Origin: Holothuria scabra
Lineage: Eukaryota; Echinodermata; Holothuroidea; Aspidochirotida; Holothuriidae
Assembly: GCA_037179385.1 (NCBI GenBank)
Contig: CM074187.1
Location: forward strand, 7,688,001 to 7,752,000
Length of the DNA stretch: 64,000 nt
Reading direction: 5' to 3'
Positions 35,051 to 50,000 of this stretch are shown one piece after another. Within the stretch, counting starts at the first letter, position 1, and every line of letters begins with the position of its first letter. The translations under genes were made by a program, and so were the position numbers. Under the pieces are notes generated by a model. That model was given only the letters and a program-made list of their open reading frames with translations. It did no database searches and was not told where the DNA came from.

Positions 35051-38000
35051 GTAAGTACCAATTTTTTTTTTTTTATAAGTTAATTTATGACAGATAAATC
35101 CAAATTATGGTAGCACTTAACGTTATTAAGGATCTCTGATGGCCATATTTTTAAATTGTGTACCGCCTCATCAAGGATAGTGTTTGCTAAAAAGAAAACT
35201 GAAGGTCATGTGTATTTGTCATATTACCAGCTGAATTGTGTGGTGCTGGTTTACAAGGAAGTGAGCAAAAGGTGTTTGTCACTTGAGGCTGTCATGTGAG
35301 CTTGAAATTTGATTTGTACTCTTGAGTTGTTGTTTATGTATACATCTGTCTCATATGTACTGGTGTCATACCTTTAAAATTGACAAATGGTCTTTCTATT
35401 CTGCGTGAAAGAACGTGATGTTATTTTTGGATCATGTTTTTCACCAAATTATTTGCTTAATATAGGTTTGTTACCTCAAAAGTACTGTTGAATACTGGTG
35501 TTACCAATCCTTGATGTACATGCTGTATCTGACAATTTTACATGGGTAATGGTTTGAGAGGTGGCACTAATATCAACTTTTGACTTCAACAGGGAAGGGG
35601 AAAATAAGGTATTATTTCTTCAATAGCTAGTGCAGTGCAGGCTGAATAAGAGCAAGTAATTTTCTGTGAGGTGTCCACCTCACAATAAGAATGCCAGCAA
35701 AAACCCTGTGTATCTGATTTACAAAGGTTGGCCAGTCTATCAATTCCATGTCAGTATTCTACAATGTGTTTACAACAAACCATATATTTTAGGTGTACAA
35801 AATGAGGTGAACATAGTGGAATGCCGAGTCCAAATTCCCAGTCAGACAAGAAAAGAAAGCATGGTTTTTCCGCATTGTAGATCATTTTTTACAATATTTA
35901 CTGGGTATATTATTGATTGATACCAATTTACCAAATACTTTAGATTCTACTACTTACAAGACCTTCGGCTTTCATAAATTCAAGAGTGGCGTTTGTTTGC
36001 ATTTACAGTACCTGTTCATATGCTTTTGTTAATGAACCTGTTGACCCTAATTTCCTTTGTAACAATTCAAAAGAACCCCCAGTGCTCCCTGTAATTCTCC
36101 TTACTGATTAATCCTGGCCAAAACTCTCCTCAGTAAATCAAGTTTCTAGTGATCATTATTTCTACTAAAGGATGTGTCCCATAAAACTAATTGATGATTC
36201 AGGTATCTCCATCCAAAAAGACCCATTTACCAATTATAGCTGAATTGCAGCTCTCACAAAAGCCTCAGACATTCATATAGACTGACAGGGTGAGTACCTG
36301 AGATTGAGTAAGTTGTTGTGGAAGGGGGCAATCTTCAAAGCTTAGTATCAATTTCCCCTATTCTGTCAAAATCAATGTTAGCATCCCTAGTTGTATTAGG
36401 AAGCTACTGCAACTGGGGAATTTAATGGAGGCTAAAAAGCTTTTTAATAGAACTATTTTATACTCAACTATTTGTAACAAAAATATTCTAGGAAGGTGGG
36501 GCAAAATGTGTGGAACAAAATTTCTACTTGATTGTAAATGGTCTATGTCATGATCGGTCTGCTGTCAATATTTGAATGTAGTTTAACTGTGGAAGCACTA
36601 CCTGGTTTTACAGGAGCTAAAAAACATTAGTTGTACATGTTACATTTTAACCATGGATGAGGTTGATGAAAGTTTAGGTTGATGGGAAACAATTGCTTTT
36701 GCCATCGCATATAATTATTTAACAAATTATATTGAGAGTATTACTGAATAGTCCCATAAGGAAGTTAAAAAGTTCAGTGGGGATTTGAATTCAGTGCCTT
36801 GGGGCACACAGTAAAATTGACAAAATGTAGTCCTCAGATGTGTGGCTGCAGTATTATAGATGCAGCACTGTATATATTCCCTTAGTGTCAGTCTCACAGC
36901 CTGTCCATCATTCCTTTCAGTGGGTGGGTCATTTTGAACAGCCAGAAGAATGCTTCCATAATCCTGCAAACTTCTGAATCTTCACATAGTTAAAGTTTTT
37001 GGTGATAAATATAGAATGGGGATGCATCTGTCAGTACTCCTGATTGCATTTTCTGTACATCCACCTCAAGTTGTGAAAGTTAATTTAGATCTATCGTTAT
37101 TAGACACTGCTTGGTTGCCACTTGTACAGAAACAGGAATATTAAAAAGTGATCAGCTTTGCCTGTCATGGAGTTGTTGCTCATTTAAGAAGAAGTACGGT
37201 AGAATAGACTGTGGGCAATAGATTTTGGGTTGCAGCTGTTGTGCAATTCGATACAGTTCTGTGCTCATGTAGACAATGAAGCAAGCACATATATGAATTA
37301 TGCTGACAAAATGCTAAAATGATCATTTTGATTGTGACATATTTCTTCCTTTGAAAAATTAGTACAAAATACGTTGAAGAGTTTGAAAGAACTGACATTA
37401 GATGGCTGGATTAATTCAACACTGACAGCCTCCGATTTAACCCCCAATTAAGTATCTTTTGTGTAGGTACATACAAATAGAAAAATGAAGACATTCTGGT
37501 GCAGCACAATTTTGTGTCAAAGATGTTTAAAGAACTCTTTTATCCCTTGGTCCATGTGACAGAGTAACAGTAGACAGAGAGTCTTCTCCAGTTGAAAACA
37601 CCATGTTATGTACAAGTAAATGCAGCATACATGTACGTATGGCAACTTGGCAAGTACTGTATACATGTATACTGTTGCATGTGTGTGCCAGCTCAGAACT
37701 TCATGGTCCAATGTTCTGCTCTGTTCAGACTGGAAGTACTACCTAAGAGATAGCACATATGTGGTTTAAAGACACCCCACATTACCAAGCCTGGGATAAA
37801 ACAGCTTTCAGTTCCCCTGCACAGTACAGTACATTGTAAGTAATCTTTACCAGCTCAATCATTTCATCCTACATCTTTTGATACAACTTACCCCTGAACT
37901 TTGACACACTGATGTACTTTCCATTTAAATCATAGGTGATGGTACTTGAAGTGCATTATTGTGAATACCCATGGAGACTGAACAAGTATTAAATGATTCG

Positions 38001-41000
38001 TTGAAGGTTATTTTTTCACTTACATGCAGTTGATTAGTAGTTCAAGGCATTACAAGTATTTCTGTTTCACAATTTCAAGTAGGAAAGTTAATTGCAATTT
38101 GCAATGGAACCTTCAACCCTGGTCTAGTTTTCAAGTCTCTAAAAATAAGGGACAAACTGTGATTTTCCTCCCTCCTATCTTGTAATTTAAAAGAATAACT
38201 CTTTAATATAATAATCCTGTATTGCCCATGATTTGTTGAAATACTTTGCTAAAGAGCTATATGTGTGTGTGGTATACAATTGTACTAGAGTTACAAGTAT
38301 GACTTCAACTCCAAGGAGCTATATTGCAGACTGACTGTCCCCATGCATGACCTAATATTGCACACTTGCACTATGAGCTGGTTGTTCTTTCCTGTAGGTC
38401 TACACAGTATGCTTCAACAATCTACCGTGAAATAGAGTAGTGTGCCTTGAGTGAATTTTTAAGTTGACCAGAAGTAGTCCCAAGTTTTACAGTAGTGTTC
38501 TAGGCATGTACATTGCATACCAGCAGAAAGCATTCTTTCTTGGTGAAAATTGCCTCTTATTCAAATTATCTCAAGTATAACTCTGTATGTTGGTAGTAAA
38601 GTGCTCCTTTTGTCTTTCAGTCATTATAATAGCAAATGAGACATTGGTATGCAAATTCTGCAACCCTTACCTTTTATTTTGTGTGTGTTATTGATTGACA
38701 AAGTACTGCTTAATTTTGCATAGTGCTGAAATTTTTCAGTGTTCCAAAGGAAATGAAGGCCTTGGGCATGTGTTAAATATGACAGTGTTGGCAAGGAAAT
38801 GTAGGCCTAGCATCCGCAGTACCTTCCATGGTCAAATTTTATTAAAATAGTAAAAATACTTAACTTGGCTAGATGCAAGAAAAAGGAAATTTGAATCATT
38901 TCCTGGTTATGTGAGGTGAAATATACTAAACTTGGGAATCTGATATTATTCAAAGTAGATGCATGTTAATTAGGGGTGCACCGGATTTGGAATTTTAAAA
39001 TCCAGCCGGAACCAGATTTGCCGGATTTAGACCTTAATTCCGGCCGGATTTGCCGGATTTAGTCAAATGAAAGTACAGGAACCTACTGGTGGGGTTATAC
39101 CTCAGGGATGCTGGTCTTTTGACCTCTATATCTGTATCATCTAAGTTAGCCACCTTCAGCAAACATAGCAGTGGTCAGGAGCTGTGTAACATCTATTTCA
39201 TTTGTGAGCAGAGTTTTGGTATTCCCTCACAGAAACTGTTGAGTTTATGTCTAATTTGGGTTTTGTGATGTAGCATGTTTCATGAATGGTTGGGCTAATT
39301 GACAAAATGTTACTTCATTAAACCCTGAGTGAGATGCCCAAGGGTTCAGTTCAGTGAGGGACAAAATCAAGATGTATTTTGAACACTTAGTTGACACTTT
39401 TAAAGCCTTACATGCAACATGTTGAAAGTGATTTCATAAACATCTGTCCATGCAAATGAAAGGACTAAAGTATGAAAACATTAGCAGTCAATATCCAAAT
39501 TGAAAAGGAATCAATAACAATTTGAAAAGGAACCAATTACAATTCTCAAGGTGATTCAATACATGTTTTAAATTTTGGTTTGGAAGATTTCAGTATAAAA
39601 CCTATGCTATACTTTACATGAAACATGGTGGTAATCATGTTAGTAACAGTGTAGGGATCATGTACATGTTGATGGGAAATTGGGCCCAACTGTCAAAGGA
39701 CCATAGGATGTACAGTAGGACTATGCTACTGTAAATAATGTGAAATTTTCTTGATGAACTGTAGGCCTGTCAGTCATTGGCATTATATTTCATCGGTTTT
39801 TTATCTGTTAGTTGCGAAGCTGACTTTAATAGTCAAGGAATCACTGACACTATTTATACTGCCACCATTATTTGTACTGTTTTAGTTGACAAGTAAGGAT
39901 ATTAATGTGATTAGATGATTTGTTAGTAAAACAGCTAAAAGGCCCCAATAAAAAAATTCTTGATTCTCATCACCGTGGCAAGAATGACTTTGGACAAGAG
40001 TGGGTATATTTTTTTAAATTTGGTATAACTGAATAAAATCCTTCTTGGTCGACCTGTAAGTCAATGCCACCCCTCTTCACCTCCTATTTATGTAATTCCC
40101 CAACTTGCCTGCAAGCACCGTCTGGCATCAGTCATATGGCACCGGGGTAGCACCCTCTTAATTAGAGGGCAATTGTGATAGCTCTTCCTCTCTCAATGCA
40201 ACTTGCCAGTTGAGTTTTTGTAGTTCACGTGTTCCTTGTTACTTAACACACCTCGTACACCTAGAAGCTATAGCTCTGCAGCGTTAGGCCAAGTCCGACC
40301 TTGAAGAAGGGCAAGAGAATAGAGGAGGAGCTACCATGTCTCCCTCTTCTTCTAGAGAGTGCTATCCTTGTGCCATATGACTTATGCCAGAAAGTGCTTG
40401 CAGGCAGGAGAATTACATATGTAAATAGGAAATGAGTATCGGGGTTCCTAGACTCTGAAACCAAGTAAGTTTTGTTGATTACTTCCACCAACTCCAATTG
40501 CATTTTGGCTATGTAAAGTTGACATCTGACATCTTTTCCAATGGTTTAATTGCCCTAAATCACTATTAATCCAGCAACTGACTTCTGAACATCAACTTGA
40601 AAAGAGCACCAGAGAAGATTTATCTGGACTTGATAAGCTGTGCGTGGATTTATTGACACTGCTTCACAAAATATTTTAAATCACTGGGACCTTTTATGAG
40701 TAACGCTACTGTACATACATTTAAGTACTGAATGATGGGTGACTAAGTCCTTCATAATATTACCTTACTACTTAAGTTAACTGCAACTAGTTATAACACC
40801 TTATAGCCAGATCTTTAAATAATATTGTAAGTAGCACACTCCCATCCTATGGTAGCCTTTAGCATTTGATGAAATTTTATTAGTCCTGTAGTAAATTAAG
40901 TTGTGTTTTACAGCTTACCTACAAATCCGGCAAATACGGCCGGATTCAAGACGAAATCCGGCCGGATGCTGGATTTGGAAAAATCCCAAAATCCGGCCGG

Positions 41001-44000
41001 AATTCCGGCCGGATTTGAAATCCGGTACACCCCTAATGTTAATGAGAGCACTGTAAAAAACACCATTGGAGCTATGTGAAAATTTGAGTTGTGAGCTTAC
41101 CAAGGTATACAGATTGTTTGTCATTGGATCCTTTGATCACAGGATTCACTTTCACTTGATAAATCACAAATGTCTCATCTATTTTAACCCAAAAGTTGAA
41201 AATTCTACTGTATGATCTAAAAATGCCCAGGGCTATAGGCCTATCAACCCTTTTCAATGGAATTCAGCTCTGCCAGATTTGGAATTCAGCTCTGCCAGAT
41301 TTAAGGGAACTGTTTTGCTATGTTGGGCTGTTTCTTTTAGTCGAGTGCCTATGTGCCATGTATCTCGGAGCTGACCTTTCGAGCTAAACATAACTTGAGC
41401 TTCCCAGCCAAATATCCATGGCATGCAAGTGACACTGCACAATGCCTTCAGCAAATGCTTGCTTTAAATGATGAGTAGTAAAATCATGTCTGGTTTATAT
41501 CCTTCCTGTGGTTGATTGATATACTACCTCGTAATTAAAGTGTAAATTCATGTTCAAAGTAGTACTGTGTAGCCTGCATAGGTGCATGGGTAGGCCTAAT
41601 CTTTTTTGTGATTGGGGAATTTCATAGCTGTGTTTTGAGCCAAAGTAAAGCATCACCCAGCTGTGCAGGTTGACTTATTTAAAAAAAAGGCTAAAATGCA
41701 GTATTCTGGTGCTAAAACTTGTGCCCAGGCATAAAACAAGTGACACTGATATTTTATGTTATATGTTCTGTGCTCAAAATAGGATGAACAGTCACACAGT
41801 TAAAATGTACAATTTTGCTGTATGTTATAATGTAGGACATTTCTGGAGGACACCAGGTATGTAAAGGTCTGATATTAGCCGTGGCTCTCAGTGTTGTTGC
41901 TTATTTTAAGCCTAGATTGTTGCTTCTTTCAAGTCCGTCCTCTGTAATTTGACATAGATGAAATTGTGAAACAATCCCACTTTAAGCAACCTAAATCTTC
42001 TGTTTTCCTTCAGAATTTCAAAAATCAAGGATTCAATTTTCTTGATGAATGTTGGTCTGTATTATAACTGGCATGGTTTTAGGAGCAAGTAGGCATACTT
42101 TAGCCACAACTTGAAAACTTGTCCACATCATTCATCTGGTTTCTTTTAAACAACTCTTGTGTGCATGGTTCTACTTCTTCCTCGGTGTTCTCATTAGGCC
42201 CCCAAACCCAAGAGTCCCTGAACCCTTAACATTTTTTTTCAAGAGTTCCATCAAATTTCTGAGGGTCCCATGCGTATCCTCTCCGCAATTTGCACTCAGA
42301 CATTCTGCCGTAATATTTGCAATACCCCGCTTCGCAAAACTGGTCTGGAATTGACAAGTGATGTTACTCTGAATAAGCTGGACAACAGCTTGGCGGGTGA
42401 TCTTAGTACGTAAGTATCACCGGCGATGTTGCAGAACTGGGCCACACTTCTAATGTCGGTCTCGTCAGAGAAAGTTTTCTGGTCCAGTCGAATATGAACT
42501 GGGTTGATAAGAAACTTCGGAAGGCAAATTTCCTACATGGATATTGTGCAGGCTTCGACAAATCCCCCGCCGGACAGTTCGGGACAAGTAAAAAATGACT
42601 CGGACAAGTGAACTGCTCAATATTGTACCCCGCTGGGCAAGCAGCACAGAAGTCCTCTTCACATAGGAATTCAATGGCTAGTACTAGATAGTCAGATATG
42701 GACTCGGTGCATATTCAGGCGGACAAGTAGACTTTGGGAATCCCTAGCCCGATGGACAAGTAATAAAAAATGAATTTATCGAAGCCTGTATTGTGAAGAG
42801 ACATCAACAATGCAATGAACATTTCAAGGCAATGGGTTCGTGTGAACTTTTCACCCCGAAGCTTTCTATGCCTCCTTGCCAAAATTTTACATGCCTTATG
42901 CAAGCAAATCCCGTGCGTGCCTGGGACGCACAGGATTTTGTTTCAACTAGCGTGTCAGGGACCCGGGAGCTTGGGTTAGTGAGCACCCTGTTCCTATAGT
43001 GTGATCTTTAAGATAGAGGCAGTTTAATGTCTTTGTGGTAAGCTTATAAATTATCAGTCTAATTGTGAGCTTGCAGATTTCTTCGGCAATTTTCTCACCT
43101 TGTGCCAACCATGGTGCACGCTTTCTCTTTCTTTTGCTTTCATTCTAATTATTCTTTTCTTTAAATTAACTGCCAAAAAGTAATTAAGTAGCTCGGAGCT
43201 ACACAATTTCCCAATTTAATCACATAGATCAATATAGAGGTCCCAGGATCTAAAGTGCCATTGCCCTGGAATGTGAACAACCTAATTTTTGAAGGTTCAC
43301 CCTCTTCAAGAGATTGATTTAATTGGCAGTGTTCGTTCCTGATTCTTTTCTTGTACTCTTTCAAGTGTGCAAAGGTATGTTATGCTACAGTACTGCAAGT
43401 GCACAGAACAACGTAATGCATTCCCATGGCTGTGAAAAGTCAAGATCCAATCAAATTTCGGCATGCTCTTGAGTTCAGTTACAATTTGTGAAACTGTGAG
43501 TGTATTCTTGGAACCTTGAACCTAAAATAAGATTTGGATAGAGTAATATACTGTTTAATGACTGATCTAGCAGTGCCTTTGCCGATTTGTAAGTTGTAAT
43601 GGGAGGGAGGGAAGTACAGTAAGGGAGGGCCATTCCTACAGTATAATAAATTCATCAACTTAAGCTGTCTCCATGGTAATACATATTAGCCAACTGCAAC
43701 TTGTACAAATTCATCAGAAGGTATCCATGAGACTAAATCTTTCCTTTGGAGTCAAGTAATCAAAACTGAATTGTGAAACATTTCCCGCAAGGATTATTAA
43801 ATCATGGCTAAATTACCCACTGCATGGTCAGATAGTCAAGTGGTTAGAGCATCTGACTTGTACTTGTATCAGGAAGGTCTGCCATAGTTCTGTCATTTGA
43901 CTCCTGGGGTCCGTTCCACAAAGAGTTACGCACAATCTTAAGTATGATGTACTGTTGACTTAAGTATGGGGAATCAAACTTAAGATTGTGCGTAAGTCTT

Positions 44001-47000
44001 TGTGAAATGGGCCCCTGGTCGGGTCCTACAACTGAAAAAGGTGGCCAGACTTTTAAATTGGTTAGGAGTTGAACCCCAACAGCTCATCAATACATAGACT
44101 TTCCTGTTGTAATTAAGCCTTTTTTTATCTCTTCAAAGTTGTTAGATATCTATTACCTCACATAATGCCAGATAAAGATTACAGTAGATACATTTCAAAG
44201 AAGGTAAAAATATTTCTTGCATGAAATGTTACCCTTCCTCAAAGTGTCAAATGTACAGTAAAAATCTAAAAACGTAAAATATTGTGATACAGTGAAAATA
44301 CTTCCTTTAGTTCCAAACAATACTTTTTTTTGTAGAAGTAAAAGACACAGTTGTCCACACTAAAAATGATCTCACCTGGTTTGAGTCATTAAAACCAATT
44401 TAAATGAAACACAGTATTGGCTTTTAGACAGTGAACCATACTGTAGTTCTTCAATAAGTTAGGAGTACCTAGGTACCAAAGGCTAAATCAGGGAAGTTAA
44501 TTACTAAGAGTTTACACCAACACCGAAGGCTTGGTCTCAGGTACCCAGTGACACTCTGCAGGTTGACCGGGCTGTGTTTTCCAGTCTGTGTTCTCACGTA
44601 CCTTGTGTTTTGTTGGTTGGGTAGTACTACCATAGTAAATTGGTCAAATTTTACATACCAAGTACTGTAAAATGTTAGAAACAGGGCTGGAAAAAATGTA
44701 AATTTCCCTGCAAGCAAAGCAAATTTCCCAGCAAGCAAATCAAAATTTCCAAAGGACTTCACATGTTTACATACAAAAGTAGTCAAATTTCCCTCCAAAT
44801 ACCAAAATTCCATTGCAATGACATTCCCAAATTGCTGGTTTTTTCCAGCCATGGTTAGAAAGTACTTACCTGTCATTAGCGCCATGCATAAATGCCAGCC
44901 TTGCATGATTAAAACAAACACTTTGTTTAAAACTGCATAACCCTGCCATTTGAGGTGGATCAAAATTTAAACACGGATTCCACGTTAATTCGTGTTCCCA
45001 TGTTACTTGAGCATGACGTAACACAGAGTGTTACCACGAGCTTGGGGCACGTGAGACAGTCTAAAAACACAGTCTAAAATGCACTATACTGCACTAGTTT
45101 TGCAAAGGTTACATTCGCACCACTACATAGGTAAATTCCTTTTTTGGGAGACCGAAAAGTGTGATTGGTTACGAATACAGACTAGTATACTTCCCATATC
45201 TGACACCATCAATGTTACTATTTGAAATTCATACCAAGGAAGCAAGGCTATTCCTGCATATAGTTTAGTCATGATCCTTTCAATTGAATTTGACCCTAAA
45301 ATGCCATTATAGATACAGTTCTACTATTTGAATCATTAAAGTACTTTCTTGGTTTGAATTGCCCTAAGTCTGCTTCAGGGATCCTCTTGACCTAAGGTGG
45401 AGTCTTGGATATTGTTTTGTAAAATGAAGTGTTTGTAATGCTTGTATCCAGTAATCACTTTTGCTTGTTCTTTCTCTAATGCCTAGCTTATCTCAGTATT
45501 GCCTATAGATGAAGTGGCTTCAGTTCTGTTGTCCCTGTGTTGACAATGATTGTATGCAGTCTCTCTCTGTAGTGGGTTTAAATTAAACTGCAGTCTGTAG
45601 GGCTGGTTCCTTTTTCCTGGAATCCAGCCAGAAGTTAATTCATTATCCCCAAGGTATTATGGAAGGTGTAAACAGCTTGAGTATTATCAAAATATCAGTT
45701 TGCACATAATCAGGGCTCAGAGTTGCAAGTAATGATGTAAACTTGACATAAATTTTATATAAGGGTGAATTTTAAATTTCATAGAACATGCCAGCCTTTG
45801 CCAGGTTTGTGATGAAAACTTTGTGTATCATTAAAAACCTCATGGACGGCTGCCAGCTATTCATTGAAATAGTAGGCTACATGAGTTTTATATTATGATG
45901 TCCTAATCATTGCCAATCATCAATAATACTTTTCCAGACCTTTAGTTTTAGTTTTTCCAGGTGTGCTGCAAATCATACTCCTCAGGAAAGTAAGGGGTGT
46001 GGTTGGTACACTGCTTTATTTAACTTCAATGGATTTGTATCAGCTTTATCTTCTAAGTGTGCAAAAAATCACATTCCTTACAGGGATTTGAGGAGACTGA
46101 TGGGTGTTGGTGTGCAATCACACTGGCACACCACAAAATTTAAATGCCTGCCTTTCTGAAGGAATCAAATTCTCATAAGAGGTACTTATCAACCAAGAGT
46201 TGGTTTTGACTTTAAAAATAAATAGCACTTGTAGACCCAGTAATTTTACAAACAGCCTGTTATGTAAAGATTTTGTAAAATGCCTTTGTTTGAAGGAGGG
46301 AAGTTCTGTATCACGAACCCAACATATACTGCATTCATCAACAACAATGGGCATTTCACTAGTCAATGTTATAAGTACTATCAGACACATGAACAAATTT
46401 ACCCAAGTAAGTTTTAAAAATCCTACCAGCAAATTTTTACTGTCTTCATGCGATTCATTTTGAGTTAATGTGTTGTAAAATTGCTTGTAAAATATTCATG
46501 GCAACAGTAGCTAGCCCTGTATTGTGTACATTTTACTGTATTAGCTATTGGTACAGTTGTAGCATGTAGTCATTTAGTCAATAAAATAATGAGAACTCAG
46601 TTATGAATTTTGGAAAGGAAAACTTCAGAAAAAATATGTTTTGTTTCACCCATTGGCTCTTCACCAGATAGTCAAGGGGACATAAGGAAATAAGAAGAGA
46701 GGGGGGAGGGTGGGTATGTTGGAGTGCACTGGTGGCATCATTACTATTGAGATGTATTTTTGGAGCAGTGAATGAACACATTTATATGTATCCACCAGAT
46801 TAGCAACCCTAACAACATGTTTGGAACAATTTTTAGTTTGGCGTTTTACCTTATTTGACTCTGGCTGTTATGACCTGGGGCCCGTTCCACAAAGAGTTAC
46901 GCACGATCTTAAGTTTGATTTACTGTTGACTTAAGTATGGGGAATCAAACTTAAGATTGTGCGTTACTCTTTGTGGAACGGGCCCCAGGTCTTTTATAAT

Positions 47001-50000
47001 AACCTACAGTTATAGTTCTTTTGGGAAATGTTGTTAGTTTCTGTGGTCATTTTTAGCCATGCCTTGTCTCCTTGTCTTTTCTGGTTTAATCCCTGCTGTA
47101 CAAGTGTCCTGTAGCAGGATATGACTGGCATTAACCACAGTGATAAACCTAGGAAACCACTGTTGATGACACCTTATGTGCTGAGGGCAGTGGAATAGCT
47201 GTCATCAGACTAAAGGAACAAAGGACAGACTAAAGTAAACAGCTTTTGTCACTTTTACAGGCTTATAGAATCACAGAATGTAAAAGAAAGCAATAGAAAT
47301 GGTATCAATGGCATTGTATACACCTCAGTGGACTTGAAGAGACTGCTGGGGAACCATAGAAGCAGACCTCTAAAGACCAAATTGGGTTTGAATGTGGCTG
47401 ATGATTGTATAGCTTGGAAAGATGGCTTAAAAACATCAGACAACTAGGATGACACATCACTAGTTCAATAATAGGCTTGAATATGGTGAACTTTTTATGG
47501 ACCATAATTGCCATGCATACTTCATTGTTCAAGTTTTATGGGCAAAAGATGCAAAAGATACCCTGACATTCCTGTGATACACAAATACTCAAACAGGTAG
47601 CCTACTTAAAATCACTTTGGTTTCTCTGAAAATTACTTCCCTTCAAGTTGATGTTTTTGGGAAATTTGTTTCACACAAGGATTAAGAAAACTCCAACAGT
47701 AACTTGGTGTTCGTAAAATTCTGTAGACCTGGGGTGTCAGAGGTTTTTCTTTCCTCTGTGAACTTGATGTTTGAGTTGTTGGATAGAGAAAGTTGTGTGA
47801 AGTAGTCGTCTGATAGTGCCAGCAAAACAAATGGTTTATCATTGGTAGGCATCTGTTAACAATATGTGTATATTCCCTAAGGAATAGGTGGCAGGACTTC
47901 TTGCATTGGGTCCTTCATTGTACCTGTTTGTAATCAATACTTCCAGTTTAAAGGTCATGTATAAGACAGGGGTTATACTGTATGAAATCAGTTGAAAATA
48001 ATATTGTTGTACATGTCTGGTTGGTTATCACTGGAGTGGACTACGTACTATAATTAAAGGGCAAGAGCAGTCACCCCAACATGAAGTAGTGTACATAGTA
48101 GACTCTCCTGTTTCATGATTGGCTGTTGAGAGTCATGTGACAATATTTTTACTACACAAATGTCAAATTTACTAGCATTTACTGCTTGGTTTTATCTTGA
48201 ATATGCAATATTGAAGTCCTAAAATATAATGAAAGATACTTCGATGGGAAATAAGAAGAAAATTATGATATTTAGCTGTTCTTTCAAAATAAGTTTGGGG
48301 AGACTGCTCTTGCCCTTTAAGCCATCATGAAAATATGGGTTTGTATGAACATTAAATAGGCCTACTGTGCTAGTAAATTTATATCAATGTCCAAGGATAA
48401 ATGGAAAGGTAATGTGAAGCTATTAAAATGAGAGAAGTGAGGTCTTGTTATTAGTTCTAATGCTACATTCATTAAAGGGCAAGAGCAATCATCTGGGCAA
48501 TGCTATTTTTCAAAAAACAGCTAAATCTCACAATTTTCATCTCATTTCTCTTCAAAGTTTATCTCATAATTAATTTAGAACTTCAGTAAATATTAAAGGT
48601 AAACCAAGCAGGAGCTCCCAGTAAATTTCACATTTGAGAAGAAAAACTACTGTCACATGACTCTGAAGAGCCTATCTTAAAACAGGACTTTGTTGAAGTT
48701 GGGGAGACTGCGCTTTCCCTTTAATTTATGGAGCTTTCATAATTGGGTTTGTAATTTAAAAGCAGTACTCTGTGTTTCTTTCCTATAATTATTATTTCCT
48801 TAGTATACATGCAGCTCAGAAAAAGTATGATCAAGTTAATGTGTGACTAATACTTAATGGTAGTGGATTAGTTTTACATAAGATGTCCCAAATTTTGAAA
48901 ATGAATTGAGTAAAAGTAAATTCTAGGCTTCCTAATAGTGTTACATATTGTCAGAGGAATATTCCAAAAGATTAAGTGCAAAACACACAAAAACTGGGTA
49001 CCAGTGCATTGGCATGCTATTTTGTCTACTTACAGTATCACTGTCTTTTCATTTTTTTTGGTACATGGTCAACTTCAGGTGAAGATAGCATACTGTATTA
49101 TGATCAGGCATATTTCCCATATTTTTCCAAGTTTTGTGTTTGAACTGTGATGGTACTCCTGAGTCCTTGAACATTGCTAGAAAAGATTAAAACTTGCATT
49201 GGACCACCAATATCTCTCTTTGACAGGTCTTTAGTTTCATATTTTTGAGGTATGCTACAGATCACACTACTCAGGATGATAATGGGTGTGGTAGCTGAAA
49301 TAGAACTGAAATGGAACTGAAATAGCTTTAAAAAAGAACTCCCATCTTCATCTAGGTGTGCAAAAACTCACACTCCTCCCAGTGATTTGAACAGTGATGG
49401 TGTGGGACGGCACTTGCATGCCTCAAAATTCAAGCCTGCCTTTAGCAAGTCCACTTAGCCTGTCTGATGGACAAGAAGCTTCTATTTTAATGTTTAAAAT
49501 TTGTTCACTACATTAGAATATCAGCAGAACAGTAAAATGCAAATATTGAAACAGGAAAGAAATTCTTCATCTGTTGTTGTCTCTGCGATTGGAATAACCT
49601 CTCCCTCCCCTACCCTACCCTACCCTCCCCCCCCCCCCACAAAACTTAATTGGACAACCCTAATATATTTGATTGTCCAGAAGAGTGAGAAGACAACATG
49701 AAATTTTCTTATGGGTCTAATGGGTCTACTAACTATTTTAAAAAGTCTGTGGCAGGTACAGTATATAATCTCAACTGTTATCGCATTGTCTTGATAATCA
49801 ATGGTAGATAAAGGTATGCATTGCTTCAAAACTTTCAAGAGCATGGAAAATTGGATCTAAAAGTTAAAAAGAAAAATCCCAAATTTATGAAACTTCCTGG
49901 GACAGTCAATTTTTGAAGGAATTCAGTATAGATACAGCATAGCATTTTGAAGGTTCGTTACACTGAAAGCAGTTAAGATTTATCATCAACATTAATTTAG

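Noticed and set aside
44469..44963. 164-codon minus-strand open frame
   Set aside because: It spans the 172-bp hAT element and both flanks; composition is not protein-like and there is no splice context.
49606..49625. CCCTA run as a telomere-like repeat
   Set aside because: Only four CCCTA units, not CCCTAA, and followed by poly-C; a short low-complexity run is enough to explain it.
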